A stretch of DNA of 64,000 bases from Stenotrophomonas sp. ASS1 (GTDB lineage Bacteria; Pseudomonadota; Gammaproteobacteria; Xanthomonadales; Xanthomonadaceae): positions 62,001 to 126,000 of the forward strand of contig NZ_CP031167.1 in assembly GCF_004346925.1 (NCBI RefSeq). The letters are read 5' to 3'. A model generated the notes under the pieces. That model did not search any database and had not been told where the DNA came from. It was given only the letters and a program-made list of their open reading frames with translations. The position numbers and the translations under genes are program-made. Shown one piece after another: positions 38,992-50,072 of the stretch. How positions within the stretch are numbered: the first letter of the stretch is position 1; every line of letters begins with the position of its first letter.

Positions 38992-41900
38992 TCAAGCCAC
39001 CTGCACGATGTGCAGCGCCTTCGGGTTCCGCCACTGCGCCAGCAGGGCGGCTTCGCGCGCCTTGGCCTGCTCGAAATGCGCTTCCTTGACGTGGCCGAAG
39101 CCGCGGATGTGCTCGGGCACGCTGGCGATCTCCACCGCCAGCGCCAGGCGGTCGTCATCCAGGCCGTCCAGCAGCAGCTGCACGGTGGCCTCGTAATCGC
39201 CGATCAGCTTGCGCTCCATGCGGCGTTCCTCGGTGCGACCGAACACATCAAGCCGGCCGCCGCGAAGGAACTTCAGCTTGGCCAGCAGGCCGAAGGCCTT
39301 GAACATCCACGGGCCGTATTCCTTCTTCAGCAACCGGCCCTGCTCGTCCTTCTTGGCGAACAGCGGCGGTGCCAGGTGGAAGCGCAGCTGGTAATCGCCC
39401 TCGAACTGCTGCTGCAGGCGGCGCTGGAAGTCGCCGCTGGTATACAGGCGGGCCACTTCGTACTCGTCCTTGTAGGCCATCAGCTTGAACAGGTAACGGG
39501 CTACGGTCTCGGTCAGCGCGGTGGAACCGCCGATGCGGTCGGCTTCGGCGGCGCGCACGCGCTCGACCAGGCTGCGGTAGCGGTTGGCGTAGGCAGCGTC
39601 CTGGTACTCGACCAGGAACGAGGCGCGGCGCTCGATCATTTCATCCAGCGAGCGCGACAGGCGTGCATCGTCCAGCGGCAGGAATGCCACGTCGCCACCG
39701 TGCGAGGGCAGGCCACGCAGTTCGCGTTCGTCGCCGGTGTTGCGCGGTGCGGCGGTGGCGCCCCATTCGTTGCCCTCCCACTCGCCCGGCGGCAGCGGGT
39801 GCAGCGGGCCCGGGGTGGATTCGGTATCGGTGTGGCGGTTGCGCACCAGGCCGGCGGCCTGCTGCACGGCCTGCGGGTCGACCACGGCCAGGCGGCCCCA
39901 GGCGAAGGCCTGCTGGTTCATCGCCACGGCCGCACCGTTGAGTTCGATGGCGCGCATCAGCGACTCGAACGACAGCGGCACCAGGCCCTGCTGCCACGCA
40001 TAGCCGAGGATGAACAGGTTGGCGGCGATGGCATCGCCCAGCAGCGCGGTGGCCAACTGGGTGGCATCGAGCAGCAGCGGCTCCTGGCCGCCCAGGGCTA
40101 CGCGCACACCGGCGATGATGTCGGCGGCGGGGAACTGCATGTCCGGACGGGTGGTGAACGTGCCCGGCATCGCTTCGTAGGTGTTCAGCACCACTTGCGA
40201 ACGGCCGGCGCGCACCTTCGAAAGCGCCCAGTAGTCGTTGACCACCACCATGTCGCAGCCCAGCACCAGGTCGGCTTCACCGGCGGCGATGCGCACGGCG
40301 TGGATGTCATCCGGGCGGCGTGCGATGCGGATATGCGTGGTCACCGCGCCACCCTTCTGCGCCAGGCCGGTCTGGTCGAGCACGGTCGCGCCCTTGCCTT
40401 CCAGGTGGCCGGCCATGCCCAGCAGTGCGCCGATGGTCACCACGCCGGTACCGCCGACGCCGGTGATCAGGATGTTCCAGGGTTGTTCCAGCGTGCCGCG
40501 GATGGTTGGTGCCGGCAGATTGTCCAGCAGGGTGGAGGCATCGCGCTTGCTGCCCTTGCGCGGCTGGCCACCGTGTACGGTGACGAAGCTCGGGCAGAAC
40601 CCGTTCACGCACGAATAGTCCTTGTTGCAGTTGGACTGGTCGATCTCGCGCTTGCGCCCGAACTCGGTTTCCTTCGGCAGCACCGACACGCAGAAGCTCT
40701 TCTTGCCGCAGTCGCCGCAACCCTCGCAGACCAGCGAATTGATCAGCACCCGCTTCTGCGGATCTTCCAGCTTGCCGCGCTTGCGGCGGCGACGCTTCTC
40801 GGTGGCGCAGGTCTGTTCGTAGATCAGGATCGAAACACCCTTCACCTCGCGCAGGCGCTTCTGCACCTCATCCAGCTCGCTGCGGTCGTGGAACTCGACG
40901 TCGCTGGGGAAGTGCTCGCGCTGGCCGGTCCACTTGCCGATGTTGTCCGACAGCACCACGATGGTGTGGATGCCTTCGGCGCGCATCTGCTTTGCGATGT
41001 CGGGCACGCTCAGCGGGCCGTCCACCGGCTGGCCGCCGGTCATCGCCACCGCGTCGTTGTAGAGGATCTTGTAGGTGATGTTGACGCCGGCGGCGACCGC
41101 CTGGCGGATCGCCAGCGAGCCGCTGTGGAAATAGGTGCCGTCGCCCAGATTCTGGAATACGTGCGGGGTGTCGGTGAACGGCGCCTGCCCGGCCCAGGTC
41201 ACGCCTTCGCCGCCCATGTGGGTGAAGGTGTCGGTGCTGCGGTCCATCCAGGTCACCATGTAGTGGCAACCGATGCCGGCCAGCGCCCGCGAGCCTACCG
41301 GCACCTGGGTAGAGGTGTTGTGCGGGCAGCCCGAGCAGTAGTGCGGTACGCGCGGGAAGCTGGCGCGCGGCAACGCAAGCTCGGCTTCCTTCTCCTGCAT
41401 CCACTGCAGGCGCTGCTCGATCGATTCGTTGTTGAAGAACTTCTGGATGCGGCGACCGATCACGCCGGCGATGGTGGCCGGCGTCAGCTCACCGGTGGAC
41501 GGCAGGATCCATTCGCCGCTTTCATCGTACTTGCCGACGATGGACGGGCGCTGGCCCCAGCTGGCCGGCCAGTTGAAGAACTGTTCCTTCATCTGGCGCT
41601 CGATGAAGGCACGCTTCTCCTCCACCACGATGATGTCTTCCAGGCCCTGCGCGAAGCGCGCAATGCCCTGCGGTTCCAGCGGCCAGGTCATGCCGACCTT
41701 GTACACGCGGATGCCGATGTCGGCGCACGCGGCTTCGTCCAGGCCCAGGTACTCCAGCGCCTGCAGCACGTCCAGGTAGCTCTTGCCGGTGGTGACGATG
41801 CCCAGCCGCGCGCGCGGCGCATCCATCACCACCTTGTCGATGCCGTTGGCGCGGGCAAAGGCCTGTGCGGCCTTCACCGCATAGCGGTGCAGGCGCATTT

Positions 41901-42678
41901 CCTGGTCCAGCGGCGGGTCTGGCCAGCGGATGTTGAGGCCACCCGACGGCATCTCGAAGTCTTCCGGCAGCACGATGCGGCGCGCCATCGGATCGACCTC
42001 GACCGAGGCCGACGATTCCACCGTCTCGGCGATCGTCTTGAAGCCGACCCAGCGGCCGGTATAGCGGCTCATCGCCCAGCCCAGCAGGCCCATGTCGAGG
42101 ATGTCCTGCACGCCGGCCGGGTTCAGCACCGGCATCATCGCGCTGACGAACTCGTCCTCGCTGCCGTGCGGCAGCGTCGAGCTGCGGCAGGCATGGTCGT
42201 CGGCAGCCAGCGCCAGCACGCCGCCGTAGCGCGAGGTGCCGGCGGCATTGGCGTGCTTGAACACGTCGCCGCAGCGGTCCACGCCCGGGCCCTTGCCGTA
42301 CCACATGCCGAACACGCCCTGCACGTTGGCGCCGGGGAACAGGTTGGTCTGTTGCGTGCCCCACACCATGGTGGCGCCCAGATCCTCGTTCAGGCCCGGG
42401 GTGAACTTCACCTTGGCTGCTTCAAGGTGCTTGCGCGCGCGCCACAGCTCCAGGTCGAAGCCACCCAGCGGGCTGCCACGGTAGCCGCTGACAAAGCCGG
42501 CGCTGTCGATGCCTTCGGCGGCGTCGCGCAGCCGCTGCATCAGCGGCAGCCGCACCAGCGCCTGCACGCCACTCAGATAGATCCGCCCCTCGCTGCGGGT
42601 GTACTTGTGGTCGAGCGTGTAATCACGGTCGAGCAGGTCGGCGGACGAGGGCGAAGTGAGTTGCGCGGTACTGGTCAT
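38992..42678 (-). CDS. Indolepyruvate ferredoxin oxidoreductase, fused alpha-beta-gamma type
   Basis: About 1,228 residues. The N-terminal part is the thiamine-diphosphate enzyme core (SGYRGSPLGGFD, GKSYLDVLQALE, GDGTYFHSGSLAIRQA, ITYKILYNDAVAMTGGQPVDG). Then comes a ferredoxin-like cysteine region (CEGCGDCGKKSFC, CNKDYSCVNGFCP) and the gamma domain (GVGGTGVVTIGALLGMA, DQTGLAQKGGAV). It oxidatively decarboxylates aryl pyruvates to aryl-acetyl-CoA, passing electrons to ferredoxin. The fused form is common in aerobic proteobacteria. ATG 42678 is chosen over an in-frame GTG at 42705. A segment of about 40 residues near 948-986 (HPLPPGEWEGNEWG...) looks like a lineage-specific insert. Confidence 0.92.
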   Translation of the reverse strand: MTSTAQLTSPSSADLLDRDYTLDHKYTRSEGRIYLSGVQALVRLPLMQRLRDAAEGIDSAGFVSGYRGSPLGGFDLELWRARKHLEAAKVKFTPGLNEDLGATMVWGTQQTNLFPGANVQGVFGMWYGKGPGVDRCGDVFKHANAAGTSRYGGVLALAADDHACRSSTLPHGSEDEFVSAMMPVLNPAGVQDILDMGLLGWAMSRYTGRWVGFKTIAETVESSASVEVDPMARRIVLPEDFEMPSGGLNIRWPDPPLDQEMRLHRYAVKAAQAFARANGIDKVVMDAPRARLGIVTTGKSYLDVLQALEYLGLDEAACADIGIRVYKVGMTWPLEPQGIARFAQGLEDIIVVEEKRAFIERQMKEQFFNWPASWGQRPSIVGKYDESGEWILPSTGELTPATIAGVIGRRIQKFFNNESIEQRLQWMQEKEAELALPRASFPRVPHYCSGCPHNTSTQVPVGSRALAGIGCHYMVTWMDRSTDTFTHMGGEGVTWAGQAPFTDTPHVFQNLGDGTYFHSGSLAIRQAVAAGVNITYKILYNDAVAMTGGQPVDGPLSVPDIAKQMRAEGIHTIVVLSDNIGKWTGQREHFPSDVEFHDRSELDEVQKRLREVKGVSILIYEQTCATEKRRRRKRGKLEDPQKRVLINSLVCEGCGDCGKKSFCVSVLPKETEFGRKREIDQSNCNKDYSCVNGFCPSFVTVHGGQPRKGSKRDASTLLDNLPAPTIRGTLEQPWNILITGVGGTGVVTIGALLGMAGHLEGKGATVLDQTGLAQKGGAVTTHIRIARRPDDIHAVRIAAGEADLVLGCDMVVVNDYWALSKVRAGRSQVVLNTYEAMPGTFTTRPDMQFPAADIIAGVRVALGGQEPLLLDATQLATALLGDAIAANLFILGYAWQQGLVPLSFESLMRAIELNGAAVAMNQQAFAWGRLAVVDPQAVQQAAGLVRNRHTDTESTPGPLHPLPPGEWEGNEWGATAAPRNTGDERELRGLPSHGGDVAFLPLDDARLSRSLDEMIERRASFLVEYQDAAYANRYRSLVERVRAAEADRIGGSTALTETVARYLFKLMAYKDEYEVARLYTSGDFQRRLQQQFEGDYQLRFHLAPPLFAKKDEQGRLLKKEYGPWMFKAFGLLAKLKFLRGGRLDVFGRTEERRMERKLIGDYEATVQLLLDGLDDDRLALAVEIASVPEHIRGFGHVKEAHFEQAKAREAALLAQWRNPKALHIVQVA

Positions 42679-42846
42679 GGCTGGCCCGGTAGGATCGGCT
42701 GGCACCGGCCGCGTGCAGGCACGCGGCGGGAAAGGCGCGAATTGTAGCAGCGGGGCCGCGAGGCCCCGGCACTCGCGCCCGCGGCGGTGCTGGGGTTAGG
42801 ATCGGGGAGAGAGAGGGAGGCTGCAGTTGCGGCCTGGGGAGAAGGG

Positions 42847-43482
42847 ATGTCAGTTCCAGGAAAGATCCTGGCCAGCGTGCTGCTGGCCTCGGGAGTGGCC
42901 ACTGCGTGGGCCGCGCCGGCCGTGCCGGCACCACAGGAGTTCTACTTCGACAACGACCTGGCGGCAACGCCGATGGTGGCGGTGCAGGGCGAGGGCGATG
43001 AGCTGGTGGCCCAGCTGGTCAAGCTGCGTGAGCGCGGCCGCCGCGCGGTGGAAGCGACGGTGCAGCTGGCATCGGTGGCCGGCGCGCAGGGCCGTGGCGA
43101 GCTGGCCGAGCAGCTGTATGGCGAGGCGATGAAGGAGGCGCCGGCACAGAGCAGCAGCGGCCGCAGCGTGCGCTGGAACTACGGTTGGGACCTGCTGCGC
43201 CAAGGCAAGCCGGAGGCGGCGCTGGAACAGTGGCTGGTATCGGCCAGCAACGCCCGTACGAAGCCCACCTGGGTGCCACCGACCTATGCGTTGGCATTGT
43301 GGCGGATGGGGCAGAAGCAGGAGGCGGTGCAGTGGTATGCGGCTGCGGTACGCACCGAGCCGACGCAGTGGAGTACCACGGCCAACTATGGGCAGCTGCT
43401 GCCGCAGTGGCGTGAGGATGAGCGCGCGTCGCTGGCCGAGGTGCAGCAGGCCTGGGCGGCCGCACCACCTGCCTGGCCCTGA
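42847..43482 (+). CDS. Exported TPR-like protein of unknown role
   Basis: A 211-residue protein. Signal peptide about 1-22 (ILASVLLASGVATAWAA). The mature protein is helical with TPR-like pairs (GELAEQLYGEAMKEAP, GWDLLRQGKPEAALEQWLVSA, ALALWRMGQKQEAVQWYAAAVRTEP). It probably acts as a periplasmic scaffold; partners are unknown. The start is fixed by GGGGAGAAGG right before the ATG. A hairpin with a TTGCA loop begins 14 nt after the stop. Confidence 0.75.
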   Translation: MSVPGKILASVLLASGVATAWAAPAVPAPQEFYFDNDLAATPMVAVQGEGDELVAQLVKLRERGRRAVEATVQLASVAGAQGRGELAEQLYGEAMKEAPAQSSSGRSVRWNYGWDLLRQGKPEAALEQWLVSASNARTKPTWVPPTYALALWRMGQKQEAVQWYAAAVRTEPTQWSTTANYGQLLPQWREDERASLAEVQQAWAAAPPAWP

Positions 43483-43576
43483 GGGAAGGGGTTCGGCCGG
43501 GTTGCACCCGGCACCCGCAGAGGCAACAGCTGAAGCAACAGCAACAGCCGAAGCAACAGCGGGCTTCCTGCGGGAT

Positions 43577-43677
43577 GGCGGGGCACTGTGGGTTTGCGGG
43601 GCCGCCGTAAACCCGTCCTGGGGGCTTGGTCGCCGCATCCATGCGGCTCACACCCCGCAAACCCACAGTGCCCCGCC
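43577..43677 (-). repeat. Composite hairpin element, copy 3
   Basis: Arms 43577-43601 and 43653-43677 pair at all 25 positions. Inner hairpin GCCGCATCCATGCGGC lies between. GCGGGCTTCC and GGGATGG precede the left arm, exactly as in copy B read on the other strand, and CTTCGACAG follows the right arm. Confidence 0.85.
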
Positions 43678-43701
43678 TTCGACAGATTCCGGCAGCTGTT
43701 G

Positions 43702-43816
43702 GTAGGTGTCGACCTTGGTCGACACGGTAGATCCACGCCATGCGTGGATGAATCTGTATCGGAATCGACTATTCGATATCTGATCGAAATGCAGCCGAGC
43801 GTGGGCTCGGCTCTAC
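43702..43816. repeat. Three SMAG-type hairpins
   Basis: Unit 1 (43702-43725): GTAG, GTGTCGACC-TT-GGTCGACAC. Unit 2 (43727-43749): GTAG, ATCCACGC-CAT-GCGTGGAT. Unit 3 (43793-43816): AGCCGAGC-GTGG-GCTCGGCT, CTAC, so inverted. The stems differ but each keeps the GTAG flank, as in REP families. Confidence 0.75.
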
Positions 43817-43901
43817 AAAGAGCGGCCGGCCAAGCGCTTTTGCCTTTGCTTCTGCTCTTCTTTTTTCTTTTCCGTGGCGGACGCACTCGGAAATTGTCAG
43901 A

Positions 43902-44005
43902 GGCCGGGCGGGATGGGTTCGCGGGGGTGTCCGCGGCATGGATGCCGCGGCCAAGCCCCCATGGACGGGTTGACGGCGTCCCCCGCGAATCCATCCCGCC
44001 CGGCC
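43902..44005 (+). repeat. Composite hairpin element, copy 4
   Basis: Arms 43902-43927 and 43980-44005 pair at 25 of 26 positions, the exception being G-U. The inner hairpin is CCGCGGCATGGATGCCGCGG. GGACGGGTTGACGGCGTC precedes the right arm. The upstream CCGTGGCGG...CTCGGAAATTGTC block and downstream GGCCAAGCGCGGC...ACGAGGGGCT block match copy 1. Confidence 0.8.
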
Positions 44006-44073
44006 AAGCGCGGCTTTTGATGTTCACAGTCAACCAGCCGCCACGAGGGGCTGCGCCGTTCGCTGGAAACCCC

Positions 44074-46311
<2,238 letters not shown>

Positions 46312-46360
46312 TGCCTGCGTCACTCTTTCTGCTGCATCCTCTTCTTCATGGAAACCCGCG

Positions 46361-46837
46361 ATGCGTGAACTGATCCTGCTGCGCCATGCCCATGCCGAAC
46401 CGGCTACCCCCGGCCAGGCCGACCTCGACCGGCCGTTGTCGCCGGTGGGGCTCGCCGAAGCCGAAGCCGCCGGCAAGTGGCTGAAGGAGAACAACCTGCT
46501 GCCGGACTGCGTGCTGTGCTCACCGGCGCGGCGCACCCGGGAGACCCTGGAAGCCGTGCTCGGCACCATCGGCTATGTCGAGAAGCGCCTGGAAGACCGC
46601 ATCTACGAGGCCACCCCCGGCACCCTGGCGGCGCTGGTGGACGACCGCCGTGACCTCGACCGGGTGCTGATCGTCGGCCATAACCCCGGCCTGGAGCGCC
46701 TGGTGGCGTTGATGACGGAAGGCACCAGCAGCGACTATCGCGGCATGCCGCCGGCCGGCATTGCCGTGCTCGGCTTCCCGCGCGAGGCCTCGATCGAGCC
46801 GGGCGTGGCCAGCCTGAACGCGTTCTGGTGGCCGTGA
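46361..46837 (+). CDS. sixA: SixA-like phosphohistidine phosphatase
   Basis: A 158-residue histidine phosphatase. The catalytic motif reads LLRHAHAE, with Ala in place of the Gly of the usual RHG, but with the nucleophile His kept. SPARRTRET and VGHNPGLE supply the second Arg and His. E. coli SixA removes phosphate from the Hpt domain of ArcB or from the nitrogen phosphotransferase system. It is followed by the YceI-like gene after 4 bp. Confidence 0.87.
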   Translation: MRELILLRHAHAEPATPGQADLDRPLSPVGLAEAEAAGKWLKENNLLPDCVLCSPARRTRETLEAVLGTIGYVEKRLEDRIYEATPGTLAALVDDRRDLDRVLIVGHNPGLERLVALMTEGTSSDYRGMPPAGIAVLGFPREASIEPGVASLNAFWWP

Positions 46838-46841
46838 TCCA

Positions 46842-47459
46842 ATGAGCCTGGCGCGGCGCAGCCGCTTTCTGCTGCCCGTGCTGCTGGCTTCCGGCGCGGC
46901 CTGGGCTGCCGCGCCACCGCCAACGCCCTTGCCGCCGGTGGTCGCTGAAGCGCACCGGGTCCTGCACCTGGATACCCAGCGCTCGCAGATCGGTTTCGAG
47001 GTGCGCACCCGCTTCGGGCAACGCATCGAAGGCCTGTTCCCGCACTTCGAGGGTCGCATCGAGATCCTCTCCGACGGCCGCCATCAGGTGCACCTGAAGA
47101 TGTTCACGCGTTCGGTCGAGATCCCCGGCAAGGCGCGCTACACCGGCTGGATGCGCGGCGAGGAGTTCTTCGACGCAGGCCGCCACCCGGTGGTCGAGTT
47201 CGACTCGCTGCCGTACTGGCCGGAGACCGTGGAAGACGGGGGCGACATCAACGGGCGGCTGACCCTGCGCGGGATCAGCCACCCCGAGACACTGAAGGTC
47301 GAGAAGGCGGATTGCGCCCGACCCGGCTATGATTGCGACGTCGTCAGCCGCGGTACCGTGCAGCGAGGCCGGTATGGAATGGACAGCTGGCAGCTTGCCT
47401 TGAGTGACCGAGTGACCTTCGTATTGCGAGCGCGCCTGAGCGAGGCGCCGAAACCGTGA
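46842..47459 (+). CDS. YceI-family periplasmic protein
   Basis: A 205-residue protein. Signal peptide about 1-23 (FLLPVLLASGAAWAA). The mature part has the YceI lipocalin-like barrel pattern: LDTQRSQIGFEVRTRFGQRIEGLFPHFEG, SRGTVQRGRYGMDSW at the end. YceI proteins bind long isoprenoid or lipid-like chains. Two Cys residues (DCARPGYDCDVV) could pair. The stop overlaps the start of the phospholipase D gene by 4 bp, which couples translation and hints at a shared lipid-related role. Confidence 0.85.
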   Translation: MSLARRSRFLLPVLLASGAAWAAAPPPTPLPPVVAEAHRVLHLDTQRSQIGFEVRTRFGQRIEGLFPHFEGRIEILSDGRHQVHLKMFTRSVEIPGKARYTGWMRGEEFFDAGRHPVVEFDSLPYWPETVEDGGDINGRLTLRGISHPETLKVEKADCARPGYDCDVVSRGTVQRGRYGMDSWQLALSDRVTFVLRARLSEAPKP

Positions 47460-49507
47460 ACCTCCTGCTGCGTGTACTGGCGCTGGCAACCGTGTTGCTG
47501 GGCAGCGGTTGTGCATCGCTGTCCAATGCCGAGCGCGACCGCGCCGAAGCGATCGCCGTGCAGGCGCGCTCGATCCAGGTCGACTGTCAGCGCGCCGACC
47601 GCTGCGCACAGGATTCGCCGCTGCGGGCGTTGGCCGGCCGGGCGTTCACCGAATCCACCCCGGAGCAGCCGCGCCACTACGCCACCCTGCTGGACGAGGG
47701 GGAGGGCGCCCTGGTGGCGCGCCTGAACCTGCTGCGCAGTGCCACCCGCAGCATCGACCTGCAGACCTACATCTTCGACAAGGACGACAGCGCGCGGCTG
47801 GTCATCGACGAACTGCTGGCCGCGTCGCGGCGCGGGGTGAAGGTGCGGGTGCTGATCGACCAGCTCTCGGCGATCTCCGACCTGCAGATCCTCGGCGCAT
47901 TGTCCGGCGCCCACCAGAACTTCCAGCTGCGGGTCTACAACCCGACCTTCGGCAAGGCCCGGCTGAACTACTTCGATTACGCCGGCAGCGTGCTGTGCTG
48001 CTTCCGTCGCTTCAACCAGCGCATGCACAACAAGCTGCTGGTGATCGACGATGCGATCGGCGTGGTCGGCGGCCGCAACTACCAGGACGACTATTACGAC
48101 TGGGATCGCGAGTACAACTTCCGCGATCGCGACGTCATGATCGCCGGCCCGGAAGCACGGGCGATGGCGGCCAACTTCGATGCGTTCTGGCGCGCCAAGC
48201 GCAGCGTGCCGGCCGAGCGCCTGAATGACGTGGGCCGCACCCTGCTGCGCGAAGGCGTGCCGGTGCTGCCGCCCGCCACGTTCCGCCGCCCGGAGCGGGT
48301 GCAGCGGGTCAGCGCTGAAGCCAATGACATGGAGTTCGTCACCCGTTCCTTCGTGGATACCGCGCTGCCGGTGGCCTCGGTGCGCTACGTCGCCGACCTG
48401 CCGCGCAAGCACCGCCGCGAGAAGGCCGATGCCCCGCTGGCCGGCCAGCACGTGACCGAGCCGCAGCTGGATGCACTGATCGCCGGCGCGCAGAAGGAAG
48501 TGATCCTGCAGACGCCGTACCTGGTGCTGTCCAAGCCGGCGCAGAAGCTGTTCCGCGAGCTGCGCAAGCGCCCGCAGCCGCCGCGCGTGGTGGTGTCCAG
48601 CAACAGCCTGGCGGCCACCGACAACCCGATCGTGTATGCGCTGTCGTACAAGTACAAGCGACGCAACATGCGCGAACTGGGCTTCAACATCTTCGAGTAC
48701 AAGCCGTTCCCGCTGGATGCACCGGTCGACTACCGCAATCTGCTGCCCGACCCGATCGCCGCGCCCGGAGGCGACGACGACGGCGGGCGCAATCCGCTGA
48801 TCGGCGGCAGCGCCGCTGGCAGCAATGCCGGTGGTGGCAGCGACGGGGATCTGGCCGCGCCCCGCAAGCAGGTGGCGGTGCATCATCCGCGTACCGGCAG
48901 TGCCTACCAGAACGCGCGCGAACGTCGCCGCGCCGCCGGCAGCGAGGTGGAAACGCGCCTGCTGCGCACCGAGACGCGTCCGTCGTTCCTGGGCAGCAAG
49001 GCGGTCAACAAGCCGTTGCCGGTCACCCGCAAGGGCGCCCGCATGGGCCTGCACGCCAAGTCGCTGGTGGTCGATCGCCGCATCGGCGTGGTCGGCACCC
49101 ACAACTTCGATCCGCGCAGCGAGAACTACAACACCGAAGGCGCGGTGATCATCGACGATCCGGTGTTTGCCGAGCAGCTGGCCGAGAGCATCCTGCGCGA
49201 TACCCATCCGCAGAACTCGTGGACAGTGGCGCCGCGGGCCAAGCCGCCAGTGCTGTCGGGCCTGAACTACAGCGTCGGCAAAGCCTCCGAAGCGCTGCCG
49301 ATCCTCGACTTCTGGCCGTGGCGCTACGCCACCGACTACGAGTTCAAGCCCGGTCCGGACTGCCCGCAGCCGCTGCCACGGCAGGACCCGGCGTTCCACA
49401 ACTGCTACGTCGCCGTCGGCGACTTCCCCGAAGTCAACGTCGGCCCGAAGTGGCTGCTGGTGCGCATGCTGACTGCATTCGGCGCCGGCCTCGTTCCCAT
49501 CCTCTGA
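47456..49507 (+). CDS. Phospholipase D-type lipoprotein, cardiolipin synthase-like (ClsC-like)
   Basis: A 683-residue protein starting with GTG. The signal ends in LGSGC, so it is a predicted lipoprotein. Two HKD motifs: HNKLLVIDD (His191) and HAKSLVVDR (His533), each with downstream GGRNYQDDYYD and GTHNFDPRS. This is the cardiolipin synthase C pattern, joining phosphatidyl headgroups. Between the two catalytic halves is an insert of about 90 residues (about 432-525) rich in Gly/Asp then Arg, absent from E. coli ClsC as I know it. Coupled to the YceI-like gene by a 4-bp overlap. Confidence 0.87.
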   Translation: MNLLLRVLALATVLLGSGCASLSNAERDRAEAIAVQARSIQVDCQRADRCAQDSPLRALAGRAFTESTPEQPRHYATLLDEGEGALVARLNLLRSATRSIDLQTYIFDKDDSARLVIDELLAASRRGVKVRVLIDQLSAISDLQILGALSGAHQNFQLRVYNPTFGKARLNYFDYAGSVLCCFRRFNQRMHNKLLVIDDAIGVVGGRNYQDDYYDWDREYNFRDRDVMIAGPEARAMAANFDAFWRAKRSVPAERLNDVGRTLLREGVPVLPPATFRRPERVQRVSAEANDMEFVTRSFVDTALPVASVRYVADLPRKHRREKADAPLAGQHVTEPQLDALIAGAQKEVILQTPYLVLSKPAQKLFRELRKRPQPPRVVVSSNSLAATDNPIVYALSYKYKRRNMRELGFNIFEYKPFPLDAPVDYRNLLPDPIAAPGGDDDGGRNPLIGGSAAGSNAGGGSDGDLAAPRKQVAVHHPRTGSAYQNARERRRAAGSEVETRLLRTETRPSFLGSKAVNKPLPVTRKGARMGLHAKSLVVDRRIGVVGTHNFDPRSENYNTEGAVIIDDPVFAEQLAESILRDTHPQNSWTVAPRAKPPVLSGLNYSVGKASEALPILDFWPWRYATDYEFKPGPDCPQPLPRQDPAFHNCYVAVGDFPEVNVGPKWLLVRMLTAFGAGLVPIL

Positions 49508-49517
49508 AGGTGCCCGC

Positions 49518-49952
49518 ATGACCCAGGTATTCCGCGAAGCCGTTTCCATCGAGCAGCTCAACGCGCTCAGCCGCAACACGGCGATCGAATCCCTCGGCAT
49601 CGTCTTCAGCGCTGCGGGCGAAGACTGGCTGCAGGCCACCATGCCGGTGGACGAGCGCACCCGGCAGCCGTACGGCATCCTGCACGGCGGTGCCTCGGTG
49701 GTGCTGGCCGAGACCCTGGGCAGCAGCGCCGGCAACCTGTGCGTGGATACCGGCAAGCAGATCTGCGTGGGCCTGGAAATCAACGCCAACCACGTGCGCG
49801 CCGTGCGCTCGGGCACGGTCACCGGCACCGCCCGCGCGCTGCACGTGGGCCGCAGCACCCAGCTGTGGGAGATCCGCATCGAAGACGAGCAGGGCCGGCT
49901 GGTGTGCATCTCTCGGCTGACCCTGGCGGTGGTGGCCGCCGGCCACGGTTGA
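49518..49952 (+). CDS. Hotdog-fold acyl-CoA thioesterase (MenI/PaaI-like)
   Basis: A 144-residue protein. GILHGGASVVLAETLGS carries the catalytic Glu of the 4HBT-II hotdog family, and VGLEINANHVRAVRSG the CoA-binding part. Members hydrolyse aryl- or dihydroxynaphthoyl-CoA. In Xanthomonadaceae, which use ubiquinone, a menaquinone role is unlikely, so a proofreading or detoxifying thioesterase is a better guess. It lies 10 bp after the phospholipase gene and likely ends that operon. Confidence 0.86.
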   Translation: MTQVFREAVSIEQLNALSRNTAIESLGIVFSAAGEDWLQATMPVDERTRQPYGILHGGASVVLAETLGSSAGNLCVDTGKQICVGLEINANHVRAVRSGTVTGTARALHVGRSTQLWEIRIEDEQGRLVCISRLTLAVVAAGHG

Positions 49953-50072
49953 GCCCCCGGCGGGCGTGTTGACGGCGGCAGAACCCAGCGTTCCCCGCCG
50001 ATTGCCCCGGTCAATGGCGGTTATGGCCTAAATCGGCTGGCAGCTGCTGCGGCGCTCCGGTATCGTGCGCGG

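Larger units (their letters stand above)
43483..44073. other. Gene-free stretch with two composite elements and SMAG hairpins
   Basis: No gene is supported. It holds a hairpin with TTGCA loop (43496-43512), a CAACAG-type tract (about 43521-43558), composite copy 3 (43577-43677), SMAG-type units at 43702-43725, 43727-43749 and 43793-43816, a terminator-like AAGAGC...GCTCTT hairpin with a T-rich tail (about 43818-43875), and composite copy 4 (43902-44005). The tail of copy 4 runs to the stop codon of the AAA ATPase gene. Confidence 0.75.
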
